From: Shimia gijangensis
Lineage (GTDB): Bacteria > Pseudomonadota > Alphaproteobacteria > Rhodobacterales > Rhodobacteraceae
Assembly: GCF_900142085.1 (NCBI RefSeq)
Contig: NZ_FQZQ01000005.1
Coordinates: forward strand, 1 to 64,000
Length of the DNA stretch: 64,000 nt
Direction of reading: 5' to 3'
The first letter of the stretch is position 1; each line of letters begins with the position of its first letter. Shown here piece by piece: positions 53,580 to 62,339 of this stretch. A program made the translations under genes and the position numbers. The notes under the pieces are model-generated. The model ran no database searches. It was not told where the DNA came from and worked only from the letters and a program-made list of their open reading frames with translations.

Positions 53580-54320
53580 ATGAAACTGGAATTTGACACA
53601 GACGCAGGCATAGGCACCCGCGCCACCCTTGGCGTGGTTGTTTTGGAAACCGACGAAACGCTGGAACCCGAGATTGCCCGGATGGCCGATCTGCCCGATG
53701 TCGCCCTGTATCACACCCGCATTCCTATGGTGAACGAGATCCGCCCGGAAACACTGGCCCGCATGGAGGCCGATTTGCCGGCCTCGGTGAAGATGTTGCC
53801 CGGCGCGCTCGATTTTGATGTGATTGGCTATGGCTGCACGTCTGCCTCAACCGTAATCGGATCCGAGCGGGTTGCCCGTGCCATTCAAACCGTGTTTCCA
53901 AATGCCCAGGTTACCGACCCACTGGCCGCTTTGATCGCAGCAGGAAAACATTTAGGGGTTAATCGGCTGGGCTTTATCACCCCCTACGTGCCCGACGTTT
54001 CGGCGCGCATGCGTCAAAAGCTCGAGAATGCAGGGTTTGAAATTACGGCTTTTGGATCTTTTGAAGAAGGCGACGACCGTGTGGTCGCGCGTATCACCGA
54101 AGACGCTATTTTGGCCGCAGCAGAAACCGTAGCCAACGCAGCACCCTGCGATGCCATCGTCATTTCCTGCACCAATCTAAGATGTCTGCGCGTGATCCCG
54201 GAGATCGAATCCCGTACAGGAGTCGCCGCACTTTCAAGCAATCAGGCCCTTGGCTGGCACATGTTGCGCCTGAGTGGAATCACTGACGCGCGCGAAGGAT
54301 TTGGTCAGCTTTTCCAATAA
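53580..54320 (+). CDS. Asp/Glu racemase-fold protein (EutA/maleate isomerase-like)
   Basis: The 246-residue protein has the two catalytic cysteines of the Asp/Glu racemase and maleate isomerase superfamily, in YGCTSAST near residue 85 and ISCTNLRC near 197. EutA of ectoine gene clusters is in this group. It closes the AsnC-regulated operon. The reaction could be racemisation, isomerisation or decarboxylation. Confidence 0.85.
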   Translation: MKLEFDTDAGIGTRATLGVVVLETDETLEPEIARMADLPDVALYHTRIPMVNEIRPETLARMEADLPASVKMLPGALDFDVIGYGCTSASTVIGSERVARAIQTVFPNAQVTDPLAALIAAGKHLGVNRLGFITPYVPDVSARMRQKLENAGFEITAFGSFEEGDDRVVARITEDAILAAAETVANAAPCDAIVISCTNLRCLRVIPEIESRTGVAALSSNQALGWHMLRLSGITDAREGFGQLFQ

Positions 54321-54436
54321 AGTTCCCGAAAATTGACGCGAAACAACGTCAGACTATGAGGAAATTTCAAAAGATTTTTCGTAACTTCGCCGTTTTCTCG
54401 CCGCAATGCCTGAATAGGTTTTTCTATGAGATAGAT

Positions 54437-54469
54437 CGGATTCTCCTCCAGCTCGCGGCGGAGTATCCG
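54437..54469. repeat. Imperfect hairpin in the response-regulator leader
   Basis: CGGATTCTCC (54437-54446) pairs with GGAGTATCCG (54460-54469) with one mismatch around a 13-base GC-rich loop, about 40 bp upstream of the response-regulator ATG. No T run follows. It may be an mRNA structure affecting translation or part of the promoter. Confidence 0.45.
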
Positions 54470-54509
54470 GATTCAGTTGGAGCCTACTTGTGATGGGACG
54501 GATGTGGAT

Positions 54510-55604
54510 ATGAAGATACTTGCAGTCGACGACGACGAAAACATTCGCGAACTTCTCGCGGTCTCTATGGCCGCCGAAACCACACATGAATTGGTCACCG
54601 CCTCATCTGGTCCGGAAGCCCTGCGTATGGTTGCCAATGCCGACACACCGTTTGATTGCTTTTTGCTCGATATTCAGATGCCGGTAATGAATGGGATCAT
54701 TCTTTGCAAAAAGCTGCGAAAAACCGCAGGCCATGGCCGCGTGCCGATCATCATGCTGACGGCCATGTCGCAAAAGAAATACATCGACAAAGCCTTTAAT
54801 GCAGGCGCGACAGACTATGTCACCAAGCCTTTTGATTTCTTCGAGCTGTTCAGCCGCATCAGCAATGCCGATCGCCTGACCCAAGAGCAGGCGCGCTCGA
54901 ACGAAGGTCTCAATGAAGTTGCGGCCCTCAAGCGCGACCTTGAGAGAAGTTGTGAAACCAGTCTGATTGAACCCGTCGAAATCACGGGAATTCCGGGTGT
55001 TGTTGGCTATGTAACTTTTGAAAATTACACCATGCAATTGTCGCGTGCCAAGTTGATGCGAAGCCACGTGTTTGCGGTCAAGGTCGTGAATGTGGAACAG
55101 GTACATCGCAGCCTGACACCCACGGCGTTCACCCGGATGCTGACCGATATCGCAACGGTTCTGGCGGCGAACATGAACCAGGAAGACTGCCTGATTGCCT
55201 ATCGCGGCAACGGCGTGTTTCTGTGCACAACAAGCGGAAAAGTGAACCAAACACAGCATAATTTTGAACTAAATCTGAACCATCAGTTTGCAGAAACGCC
55301 CACTGCGCGATTTGGCGACACCAAAGTGACTCTGAGTGTCGGAGAGGCGATTTCACTGAAGTCCCTGACCCGTGCAGGAGCAATGTTCTCATTGCAGACC
55401 GCGGCTTCCAGCGCAGAAACACGCGCCTCGGGCAGCAAAGAAGTGTTGAAAGTGATGAAGCGCCTGATGATGACCCGCAAGCGCAGCAATCTGCAAACCG
55501 CTATGGAACGACGTGCCTATGAGGTGCTGCTTCGCGACGCCATGCGCGATGAAACACGGCGCACTATGATGGGTGGAACTGTGCCTTTGGCCCGTCAGCG
55601 TTAG
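54510..55604 (+). CDS. Response regulator with degenerate GGDEF domain
   Basis: The 364-residue protein has a REC domain at about 1-120 (acidic pocket DDDE at 7-10, phosphorylation site D54 in LLDIQMPVMNG, TKPFD near 112). The second domain resembles a diguanylate cyclase, but the catalytic loop reads YRGNGVFLC instead of GGDEF and is followed by VTLSVGEA, so cyclase activity should be absent. It may bind nucleotides or partners. The ATG at 54510 was chosen over a TTG at 54477. It converges on luxI with a four-base overlap. Confidence 0.85.
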   Translation: MKILAVDDDENIRELLAVSMAAETTHELVTASSGPEALRMVANADTPFDCFLLDIQMPVMNGIILCKKLRKTAGHGRVPIIMLTAMSQKKYIDKAFNAGATDYVTKPFDFFELFSRISNADRLTQEQARSNEGLNEVAALKRDLERSCETSLIEPVEITGIPGVVGYVTFENYTMQLSRAKLMRSHVFAVKVVNVEQVHRSLTPTAFTRMLTDIATVLAANMNQEDCLIAYRGNGVFLCTTSGKVNQTQHNFELNLNHQFAETPTARFGDTKVTLSVGEAISLKSLTRAGAMFSLQTAASSAETRASGSKEVLKVMKRLMMTRKRSNLQTAMERRAYEVLLRDAMRDETRRTMMGGTVPLARQR

Positions 55605-56188
55605 TGAACAGCATCGTGCAGGTCCATCATGGCGACCTGCACTTTCATACCCTCGATCTCCATCACAGGTCCCACTGGCTCTGCATGCAGGCCCAACCTC
55701 CCGATCCAGCGCGGCCATAAGGCTGGCACCATACCCAGCAGCTTGTCAGCTCCCAAATCCTTGGCAGTTTTTATCAACTCAAGCATAAGCTGCAGCTGAA
55801 CCGCGCGGCGCTTGTTAGAAGGCGTGTTCTTTGAAATAAACACCCGCGAAGACTCCCAGATTTTCTGGTCTATTGGGGCTTCAAACGCCAAAAGATCAGA
55901 AGGGATGTCTTCAAGCATCCCCTTTTGCGCATCCCGGATCATATAGGTGTACATTCCACAACGCGCGGTGGTTGGGGTTAGACGAATGCCCGCGAGCACC
56001 TCGTCGTTTTCGTGAATCGCAATCCACCGGCTGGCAGGCGTGTCGTACTGATCATACTCCATGCCTTCGGCTTCCGGGAGATCCCAGTTGCGCTCGACGA
56101 TGAAAGACTGCCGTCTTGCCCGAAGTAGTTTTACCAGCAAATCGCCATGATTATGCATGTTTCCAAAAGAAAGCGTCGTCGCATCCAT
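55601..56188 (-). CDS. Acyl-homoserine-lactone synthase (LuxI family)
   Basis: The protein of about 195 residues uses SAM and acyl-ACP to make an acyl-homoserine lactone signal. The family's conserved residues are visible: RRQSF, W and E-YDQYD in the first 50 residues, then GIRLTPT and the ESSRVFI Glu-Arg pair. No LuxR gene lies within the window, so it is an orphan here. The ATG at 56188 was preferred to one at 56263. The nearby histidine kinase and Hpt genes suggest links to a phosphorelay. Confidence 0.92.
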   Translation of the reverse strand: MDATTLSFGNMHNHGDLLVKLLRARRQSFIVERNWDLPEAEGMEYDQYDTPASRWIAIHENDEVLAGIRLTPTTARCGMYTYMIRDAQKGMLEDIPSDLLAFEAPIDQKIWESSRVFISKNTPSNKRRAVQLQLMLELIKTAKDLGADKLLGMVPALWPRWIGRLGLHAEPVGPVMEIEGMKVQVAMMDLHDAVH

Positions 56189-56758
56189 TTGTGAAGTAGT
56201 CCTGCAGATGTTCTTGCCGCGTACCCGATACAAACCCGAAACTTCAACCCCAACGTGAATCAAGGATTGTCACTTTTGCCAAGACCAAACCGCACGCACC
56301 GACATTTTTTGCCCGCTCAAGAGATCAGGAAACACCATCCGGAGTTCACCGAAAGAACAACCTGTCCTATGGTATGGTGGCTTTTGCCACTCTTGAACCG
56401 GAGCATTTTGCGCCGAATTTCGCCTCAACATTGATTAAGAAGATTCACAAAAACACAAAACACGCCAGAGTTTATTCACGAGTTCGTGGATATTTTTAAA
56501 AACTGTACCTGAACCACCATGAAAACGCAGTTTTTCCGGCAAAAATTCGCCGATCTCCTCCGATCAAACGAGCATCACAGACGCATGTTTGCAAAACCAT
56601 CCGCAAAAGATCGTTCGTTTTCTAGGAAAGACCTTTCTGTGAACACGTTTTTGCCAGTTTGCGGCGACATCCTGAAAGCGAATTAAATTGTGTTCTTTTT
56701 GCTCGGCGCCCTTTGGGGGGCGGTTGGCTTTAAGACAACAGATACCATGAGGACGTAA
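56189..56758. other. 570-bp intergenic region
   Basis: This AT-richer stretch holds the luxI promoter on the left and the promoter of the 127-residue protein on the right. It contains a small palindrome, CACGA-GT-TCGTG, at 56477-56488. A 55-codon frame at 56519-56686 (MKTQFFRQKF...) has no ribosome site and is probably chance. No lux box, tRNA or clear small RNA was recognised. Confidence 0.6.
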
Positions 56759-57142
56759 ATGCCCGACTATTTTATGCAGTTCCAGGTTTTTGGTGAAGTC
56801 GCCGGTTTTCTTCTTTTGAAGGAGCCCGAAAAGCGACTTCTGGTTGATATTTCTTCTCTGCCTCGCGATCTGCATGCCGCCAAACAGCGGGGCTATGCCA
56901 GCCGAACTTGTTTTTCGATTTTTGAGGAAGACCTGATCACAGGATTTCTCAGACAAATGTCGGTTGGCGACACGATCAAAGCCACAGGTACCTTTGCCCA
57001 AACCAATTATGTGCCTCATAAAACCAGCTACATCGACACAACATTTCACCTATTGGACTTCCGTAAAATTGACCGAAATGTTGGCGCGCTGGAAATGAAT
57101 GGGCAGGTTATCGAGCCCGCCCCCGGCGCAATGGTTCACTGA
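56759..57142 (+). CDS. Hypothetical 127-residue protein, possible OB fold
   Basis: I do not recognise this protein. It has no signal peptide or membrane segment. The C-terminal half (VGDTIKATGTFAQTNYVPHKTS, then TTFHLLDFRKI) alternates like the strands of an OB-type barrel, and the first half starts with a strand-like MQFQVFGEVAGFLLL. GAGGA precedes the ATG. It is 34 bp upstream of the histidine kinase and may be co-transcribed with it. Confidence 0.7.
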   Translation: MPDYFMQFQVFGEVAGFLLLKEPEKRLLVDISSLPRDLHAAKQRGYASRTCFSIFEEDLITGFLRQMSVGDTIKATGTFAQTNYVPHKTSYIDTTFHLLDFRKIDRNVGALEMNGQVIEPAPGAMVH

Positions 57143-57176
57143 TGGCATTTCCTCAGGATTGGTCTGGCAAAAGAAA

Positions 57177-58619
57177 ATGAAATCTGATGTAAGAATACGC
57201 ACAAATGAGGCCAACGGGCCGCTTTCCCTGACGATGCCAATGATGCTGTTTCGGTGGGTTTCCAAATTTGTGCAATCGTCGAACGAAACCACCCCAGCCA
57301 GCGCCAAACGACTTGAAAAACAGATCAAAGATTTCGCCAGCGGAGGTGTCGCACTGATCCCGCAGCGTCAGGGAATTTACCTGGGCGCGATGCTTCTTTG
57401 CTCGTTTTTCTTCAACTTCCAAACCGCCATTTCCTGCTATTTGTTTTGTCAGGTTGCGGATGGGCTTGATAGCCTTGTTTCCTTGCGCGTCATGCGTTGG
57501 TCCGGCGGGTCGGCGCGCCAATCTCAGAAATACTATTTTCAGCTTTTGGGCACCTCGACTTTAAGCGCGACAGCTGTCGCCACCTTTGTTTTGCTCGTTG
57601 CAAATCTGGAGGGGACGTCGAGTCACATGACTTCGTTGTTCTTCCTGTTTGCGGCCGGTTTGTTTGCTGCTGTGAACAACCACCAACTGCCCAAGGTTTT
57701 GGCCGTGCGTCTGGTGATCTACAGTGCTGTCTTCCTATTTATCCCAATTCGCGACATTTGGATTCTAAATCCACCTTTAAAATCTGTCTATTATATGCAT
57801 TTGGCTACAGTGCTGTTTGTCCTGTATTTTGTTTTGGAATGTTCGATGATCTTCCTGCGCCTTTATCAAAAGGGTCTGGACCAGTATGAAGAACTGCGTA
57901 TTGAACGGGACCGCGCAAAGGAAGTGTATGAACTGAAATCTCAGTTTGTATCGGTGGTCAGCCACGAATTGCGCACCCCTCTCACGTCAATCATCGGCGC
58001 GCTTGGTTTGATGAAGACCATTGATGGCGCCAAAAACCCCACAGGCTTTGCAAAAATCCTTGAGATTGCGGACAAGAACAGCAAGCGACTGTCCAATCTC
58101 ATCAACGATCTGCTGGATCTGCAAAAGCTCGAATCCGATAGTATGAACTATCAAATGGCACCGCTTGACCCCGCAGAAATCGTAGGGGACTCGGTGCATG
58201 CGATTTCCGTCCACGCAGAAGGTGTGGGTGTGGATGTGCACCTTGCGCACGTTGACCAGGGCCTATGTGTAGATGCTGACCAAGACCGCCTGACCCAGGT
58301 TCTGGACAACCTACTGTCCAATGCTGTGAAGTTTTCCGATGCAGGCACCTCCATTGAAGTTTCATTGCAGGCCAAAGCCAATACAGCCGTGATCGCCGTA
58401 AAAGACACCGGCATCGGCATTCCAGAGAATTCCCACGATCTGGTGTTTGGTAAATTCAGCCAGGTGGATTCGTCTGATCACCGTGCCCACGAGGGCACCG
58501 GCCTTGGCCTCAGCATCGTGCAGCAAATCGTCGAGGCCCACAGTGGCCAGATCCACTATGAAAGTGAGCTTGGTGAAGGCACAACATTCTTTGTCACCCT
58601 TCCCTTGCAAGCCAAATAG
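57177..58619 (+). CDS. Membrane histidine kinase
   Basis: The kinase of about 480 residues has roughly six hydrophobic segments (about residues 65-230), a dimerisation box VVSHELRTPLTS with phospho-acceptor H263, N-box NLLSNAVKF, and ATP lid motifs DTGIGIP and GTGLGLSI. It has no periplasmic sensor domain; the membrane part may sense. It is followed at once by an Hpt gene and a divergently placed receiver, suggesting a phosphorelay. An ATG at 57234 is an alternative start. Confidence 0.92.
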   Translation: MKSDVRIRTNEANGPLSLTMPMMLFRWVSKFVQSSNETTPASAKRLEKQIKDFASGGVALIPQRQGIYLGAMLLCSFFFNFQTAISCYLFCQVADGLDSLVSLRVMRWSGGSARQSQKYYFQLLGTSTLSATAVATFVLLVANLEGTSSHMTSLFFLFAAGLFAAVNNHQLPKVLAVRLVIYSAVFLFIPIRDIWILNPPLKSVYYMHLATVLFVLYFVLECSMIFLRLYQKGLDQYEELRIERDRAKEVYELKSQFVSVVSHELRTPLTSIIGALGLMKTIDGAKNPTGFAKILEIADKNSKRLSNLINDLLDLQKLESDSMNYQMAPLDPAEIVGDSVHAISVHAEGVGVDVHLAHVDQGLCVDADQDRLTQVLDNLLSNAVKFSDAGTSIEVSLQAKANTAVIAVKDTGIGIPENSHDLVFGKFSQVDSSDHRAHEGTGLGLSIVQQIVEAHSGQIHYESELGEGTTFFVTLPLQAK

Positions 58620-58629
58620 AAAGAGTGAC

Positions 58630-59004
58630 ATGACCCATCCAGCCCCCAAGCCCCATGACCATCTTGAAAAGCATCTCAGCGTTTTGCGTGTGCAGTTTCA
58701 CGGATCCCTTCGGAAAAAAGAAACCGAATTGGAAGAAGTCATTTGTGATATCGCAGCCTTTGGTGCGGATCAGGATCGCCTGTCGCGTCTATTCTATATT
58801 GCCCACAGTCTTGTTGGGGTCGCGCCAACGTACCGTTTCAACGATCTTGCCACAGCTGCCGAAAAGGTCGAGGCACTGGTGGATCAATCCAACCTGATCC
58901 CCGGCAGACAGGATATCGCAGCCGAGCCTGTGCTGATGGCGGCTGATGAAATGGCCGAGGAAATGCGCAAAGCCCTGAAGGCGGGCCCGCCGCGTCACAC
59001 CTAA
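58630..59004 (+). CDS. Hpt-domain phosphotransfer protein
   Basis: The 124-residue helical protein has the histidine H59 in FYIAHSLVGVAPTYRFNDLA, matching Hpt domains (AHxLKG), though the usual Lys is Val here. It lies 10 bp after the kinase gene, so it probably shuttles phosphate between that kinase and a receiver such as the one encoded at 59034-59420 or the REC of the GGDEF-like protein. Confidence 0.82.
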   Translation: MTHPAPKPHDHLEKHLSVLRVQFHGSLRKKETELEEVICDIAAFGADQDRLSRLFYIAHSLVGVAPTYRFNDLATAAEKVEALVDQSNLIPGRQDIAAEPVLMAADEMAEEMRKALKAGPPRHT

Positions 59005-59033
59005 GGTTTGAAACCGGTTCCGACAAAGCACAG

Positions 59034-59420
59034 TCAGCCGACGTTTTGGCTCCACAAGTCCTGAATCTGTTCCGCCAGCAACGTGGGGTCAAATGGCTTG
59101 GGGATCATTCCAATCGCCAAATCCTGAATGGACTTCTCATGTTTGCCTGCCGCATTTAGCGAAGTGACGAAAATTGCCGGTACATCTGTCAGGGCCGCAT
59201 TTTCGCGCAACGCTTCAAGGGTTTCCACTCCGTTCATTCCGGGCATCATCATGTCCAGCACGAAAAGATCAGGCGCATAGCTTTCAGCCTGCTCAATCGC
59301 TTCTCTCCCGGACAGGCATTGCAATAACTCGTAACCACCAATTGTCTCTAGGCAAATCTTAACAATAGCCTGAATATCAGGGTCGTCCTCGACATGGAGA
59401 ATTCGGTTTAACTCCCCCAT
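59034..59420 (-). CDS. Single-domain response regulator
   Basis: The 128-residue CheY-like receiver has the acidic pocket E11/D12/D13, phospho-acceptor D56 (LDMMMPGMNG), VTSLNA and PKPF lysine. It has no output domain and so works through protein contacts or as a phosphate sink. It converges with the Hpt gene, 29 bp apart, and is likely part of the same phosphorelay. Confidence 0.92.
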   Translation of the reverse strand: MGELNRILHVEDDPDIQAIVKICLETIGGYELLQCLSGREAIEQAESYAPDLFVLDMMMPGMNGVETLEALRENAALTDVPAIFVTSLNAAGKHEKSIQDLAIGMIPKPFDPTLLAEQIQDLWSQNVG

Positions 59421-59791
59421 TTCGTGATCACTTTCTGTCCATTCCTGTGTAGGTGTACTAACGAGACATCTTTAACGCGAATTGTCAACCAATTCAAGCA
59501 CACCAACCAAATGCAAGCTCCTGTAAAATAAGAATTTTATCAACCACTACGGGAGATGATCTGTGTATCTTCGCGCCAATAGGGCGCATTCTGGCGCGCG
59601 CCCCTATTCAAGACCGCCACGCCAACAGCCAGCCATCCGACAAATGGGCTGCCCAGCCTAAATAGAAGGACCTGCGTCATTTTACGCATTGTCTGGCGTC
59701 AAATCACTCGTCCCGCATGGTAGGGTCAGGCAATCACAGTGTTTGTGTTGAACGGGGTTGTCCATTAGGGTCACTGAGGGAGAGGAAATCG
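59421..59791. other. 371-bp intergenic region
   Basis: Promoter region for the response regulator (left) and pta (right). It contains an imperfect hairpin at 59578-59608 (AATAGGGCGC with GCGCCCCTATT, one bulge) and a short stem near 59675 (TGCGT/ACGCA). No open frame with a ribosome site was found. Confidence 0.55.
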
Positions 59792-60790
59792 ATGAAACCG
59801 TTGGAAATGCTGCTGCAAAATGCGGCCCGTTCGCAGAAAACAATCGTGCTCAGCGAAGGCACTGATCCTCGTGTTGTTCAGGCTGCAATTCAGGTTCGCG
59901 CCCAAGGCATTGCACGCATCATTCTGGTCGGCGACGACGTCACCGTGCGGCTGCAATTCTCGTTGGCTCAAAGCGAACCAGGTGACGGCATCGATATTCA
60001 CGATCCGGCCACCTCGCCCTATCTGGACGAGCTCGCACTGCAATATTACGACTTGCGCAAGGAAAAGGGAGTGACGTTGGAACATGCCTTGCGAGCTGTC
60101 TTGCAACCCCATGTTTATGCAGCGCTTTTGGTGCGCAAAGGCTATGCAGATGGTACTGTGGGCGGGGCTGTGGCCACCACCGCCGACATCGTGCGCGCCG
60201 CTATTCAGGTGATCGGGCCCAAACCCGGTACCAAACTGATCTCGAGTTTTTTCCTGATGTTGTTCTGCGAAGAACATCACAGCAAGAAGGGGGCGTTTAT
60301 CTTCACGGACAGCGGTTTGGTCGTGGACCCCAACGCCGAAGAACTGGCCCAGATCGCAATCGCATCGGCCCGCTCTTACGAAACCCTTATCGGCGACACC
60401 CCACGCGTGGCCATGCTGTCGTTTTCCACTCACGGCAGCGCGGATCACCCGGCGGTCGACAAGGTGGTTCGCGCCACGGCGATTGCAAAGGAAACCAATC
60501 CGGAATTGTTGGTCGACGGCGAACTTCAATTTGACGCGGCCTTTGTGCCGGATGTCGCGAGTGCCAAGGCCAGCACGTCTCCCTTGCAGGGCGACGCCAA
60601 CGTGTTCGTATTCCCCAACCTGGAAAGCGGCAACATCGCTTACAAGGTCGCCCAGCGCATGGCCGGGGCCGTGGCCATTGGCCCAATCTTGCAGGGCCTC
60701 TCCAAACCTGCCAACGATCTGTCGCGTGGTTGCTCGGCCGAAGACATCATCCATATGATCGCTGTGACCGCCGCCCAGGCCGAAGAGTAA
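59792..60790 (+). CDS. pta: Phosphate acetyltransferase
   Basis: The 332-residue single-domain enzyme interconverts acetyl phosphate and acetyl-CoA. It has the family segments YADGTVGGAVATTADIVRAA near 130, the FLMLFCEE region and GGxVAIGPILQGLSKPANDLSRG near the C-terminus. GAGAGGA precedes the ATG at 59792. In Rhodobacterales such short Pta proteins often take up acetyl phosphate made by sulfoacetaldehyde acetyltransferase, but no xsc gene is in the window. Confidence 0.9.
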   Translation: MKPLEMLLQNAARSQKTIVLSEGTDPRVVQAAIQVRAQGIARIILVGDDVTVRLQFSLAQSEPGDGIDIHDPATSPYLDELALQYYDLRKEKGVTLEHALRAVLQPHVYAALLVRKGYADGTVGGAVATTADIVRAAIQVIGPKPGTKLISSFFLMLFCEEHHSKKGAFIFTDSGLVVDPNAEELAQIAIASARSYETLIGDTPRVAMLSFSTHGSADHPAVDKVVRATAIAKETNPELLVDGELQFDAAFVPDVASAKASTSPLQGDANVFVFPNLESGNIAYKVAQRMAGAVAIGPILQGLSKPANDLSRGCSAEDIIHMIAVTAAQAEE

Positions 60791-60864
60791 ACCAACCATC
60801 GACCATTGACCCTGCGATCTGAAACCCCTCATATCGCGGAGACATCACAGTATTGGCGAATTTC

Positions 60865-61809
60865 ATGACCACAGAAAACCACTCGACCCATGACGCCGAA
60901 CAGGACGCCCGCAATGATGATCTGATGATCTTTGTGGACGGTAAGATTGTTCATAAAGATCAGGCCGTGGTCTCGGTCTATGACTCTGGATTCATGTTGG
61001 GGGACGGCATGTGGGAAGGCATGCGACTGTACGACGGCGAATGGGCGTTTTTTGACGAACACATGGATCGGTTGTTCAATTCGTGCAAAGCCGTGTCGCT
61101 GGACATCGGCAAAACCCCGGAAGAAATTCGCGCCTTGCTGAATGAGACCGCTGCCTCCAATGGCATGACTTCAGATGCGCATTGCCGTCTGATGATCACC
61201 CGTGGACGCAAAGCCAAGCCGTTTCAGCACCCTCAACTCAGCCGCTTTGGCCCGACCATTGTGGCCATTGTCGAACACTCCAGGCCAGCGACAAGTCTGT
61301 TAGGCAAAGGTATCCGGCTGGCCACTGTGCCTCAGGTGCGCGGGTTGCCAACCAGTCAGGATGCCAAGTTCAACAGCCACTCCAAACTGAACTGTGTAAT
61401 TGCATGCCTGCAGGCTGAACAAGCAGGTGCTGACGAAGGGTTGATGCTGGATCCGCATGGGTTCGTGAACACCACCAATGCCTGCAATTTCTTCATTGTC
61501 CGTCGGGGCGAAGTTTGGACCTCAACCGGGGATTACTGCATGAACGGTGTCACCCGGCAAAAGGTGATCGATCTTTGCCGCACAAACAATATCCCAGTGT
61601 TTGAAAAGAACTTCTCATTGTACGAAGCTTATGGTGCAGATGAAGCGTTCCTAACGGGTACTTTTGGCGCACAGACCCCCGTGGCCGAGATTGACGGCAA
61701 AACCATAGGCCCACATGAAGGTGCGGGCCCGATGACTTTGTATATCCGTGAATTGTACAAAGCTTTGGTCGCAGAAAATGTCGCCGCCCAGCAAGCGGCC
61801 CGCGCTTAA
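60865..61809 (+). CDS. Class IV aminotransferase (branched-chain/D-amino-acid type)
   Basis: The 314-residue PLP enzyme has the class IV signature. The lysine lies in FNSHSKLNCVIACLQAEQAG near 180, and the cofactor loop is NACNFFIVRRGE. It may transaminate branched-chain or D-amino acids. The ATG at 60865 was preferred to a TTG at 60853. Its end overlaps the convergent oxidoreductase gamma subunit by four bases. Confidence 0.88.
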   Translation: MTTENHSTHDAEQDARNDDLMIFVDGKIVHKDQAVVSVYDSGFMLGDGMWEGMRLYDGEWAFFDEHMDRLFNSCKAVSLDIGKTPEEIRALLNETAASNGMTSDAHCRLMITRGRKAKPFQHPQLSRFGPTIVAIVEHSRPATSLLGKGIRLATVPQVRGLPTSQDAKFNSHSKLNCVIACLQAEQAGADEGLMLDPHGFVNTTNACNFFIVRRGEVWTSTGDYCMNGVTRQKVIDLCRTNNIPVFEKNFSLYEAYGADEAFLTGTFGAQTPVAEIDGKTIGPHEGAGPMTLYIRELYKALVAENVAAQQAARA

Positions 61810-62339
61810 CCGGCCATCAACTGGCGACCTGCCTGAAAGGCTTCCATGTTGAGCGTAGAAAACTTGGCAGGCGTCATCGCCTGCAAGGATTTCTCCAAAG
61901 CGGCCTCATCACACAACGACCCGGCCTGTGCTAACGCCCCCAATGCCACGATATTTGCCACGCGTTTGTTGCCCAACCGGCGGGCGGTTTCCACAAACGG
62001 AAGCGACACGACGTTGAGCGGCGCCGCTGGCTGGGATTTCACTTGATCCGCATCCACCAGAATGACCGATTTTTCATCCAGCAACCCGGAAGATTCCGTC
62101 GCTGCCGCCTCATGCAGAATAAGCAGATAGTCCAGCGACTGGCTTAACGGATAGTCGGCTTCGCCGTCACTCACCACAAGATCAGAACGGCTGAGGCCAC
62201 CACGAGACACAGGCTCGTAACTTTGTGACTGGGCGACATTCCGGCCTTCGGACACCAAGGCAGACGCCAAAATGCGTGCGGCCAGGATAAGCCCCTGCCC
62301 GCCACTGCCGCTGAACCGGATATTGAGACTGTCCATCAT
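61806..62339 (-). CDS. 2-oxoacid:ferredoxin oxidoreductase, gamma subunit
   Basis: The 177-residue protein is the gamma chain (KorC-like) that contacts CoA, with the start IRFSGSGGQGLILAARILASAL and the QSYEPVSRGGLSRSDLVVS segment. It is third in an operon alpha-beta-gamma with ATGA overlap to beta. With the other chains it splits 2-oxoglutarate or a related acid, passing electrons to ferredoxin. Confidence 0.92.
   Translation of the reverse strand: MMDSLNIRFSGSGGQGLILAARILASALVSEGRNVAQSQSYEPVSRGGLSRSDLVVSDGEADYPLSQSLDYLLILHEAAATESSGLLDEKSVILVDADQVKSQPAAPLNVVSLPFVETARRLGNKRVANIVALGALAQAGSLCDEAALEKSLQAMTPAKFSTLNMEAFQAGRQLMAG

Noticed and set aside
56519-56686. A 55-codon frame in the luxI upstream region
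   Set aside because: It has no ribosome site and no recognisable motif; it was kept only as a note in the intergenic entry.
56189-56758. A lux box upstream of luxI
   Set aside because: No 20-bp palindrome with the CTG-N10-CAG pattern was found near the luxI start.
59771-60832. A 353-codon open frame opposite pta
   Set aside because: It is antisense to a conserved enzyme gene, with no family motif and no plausible ribosome site.
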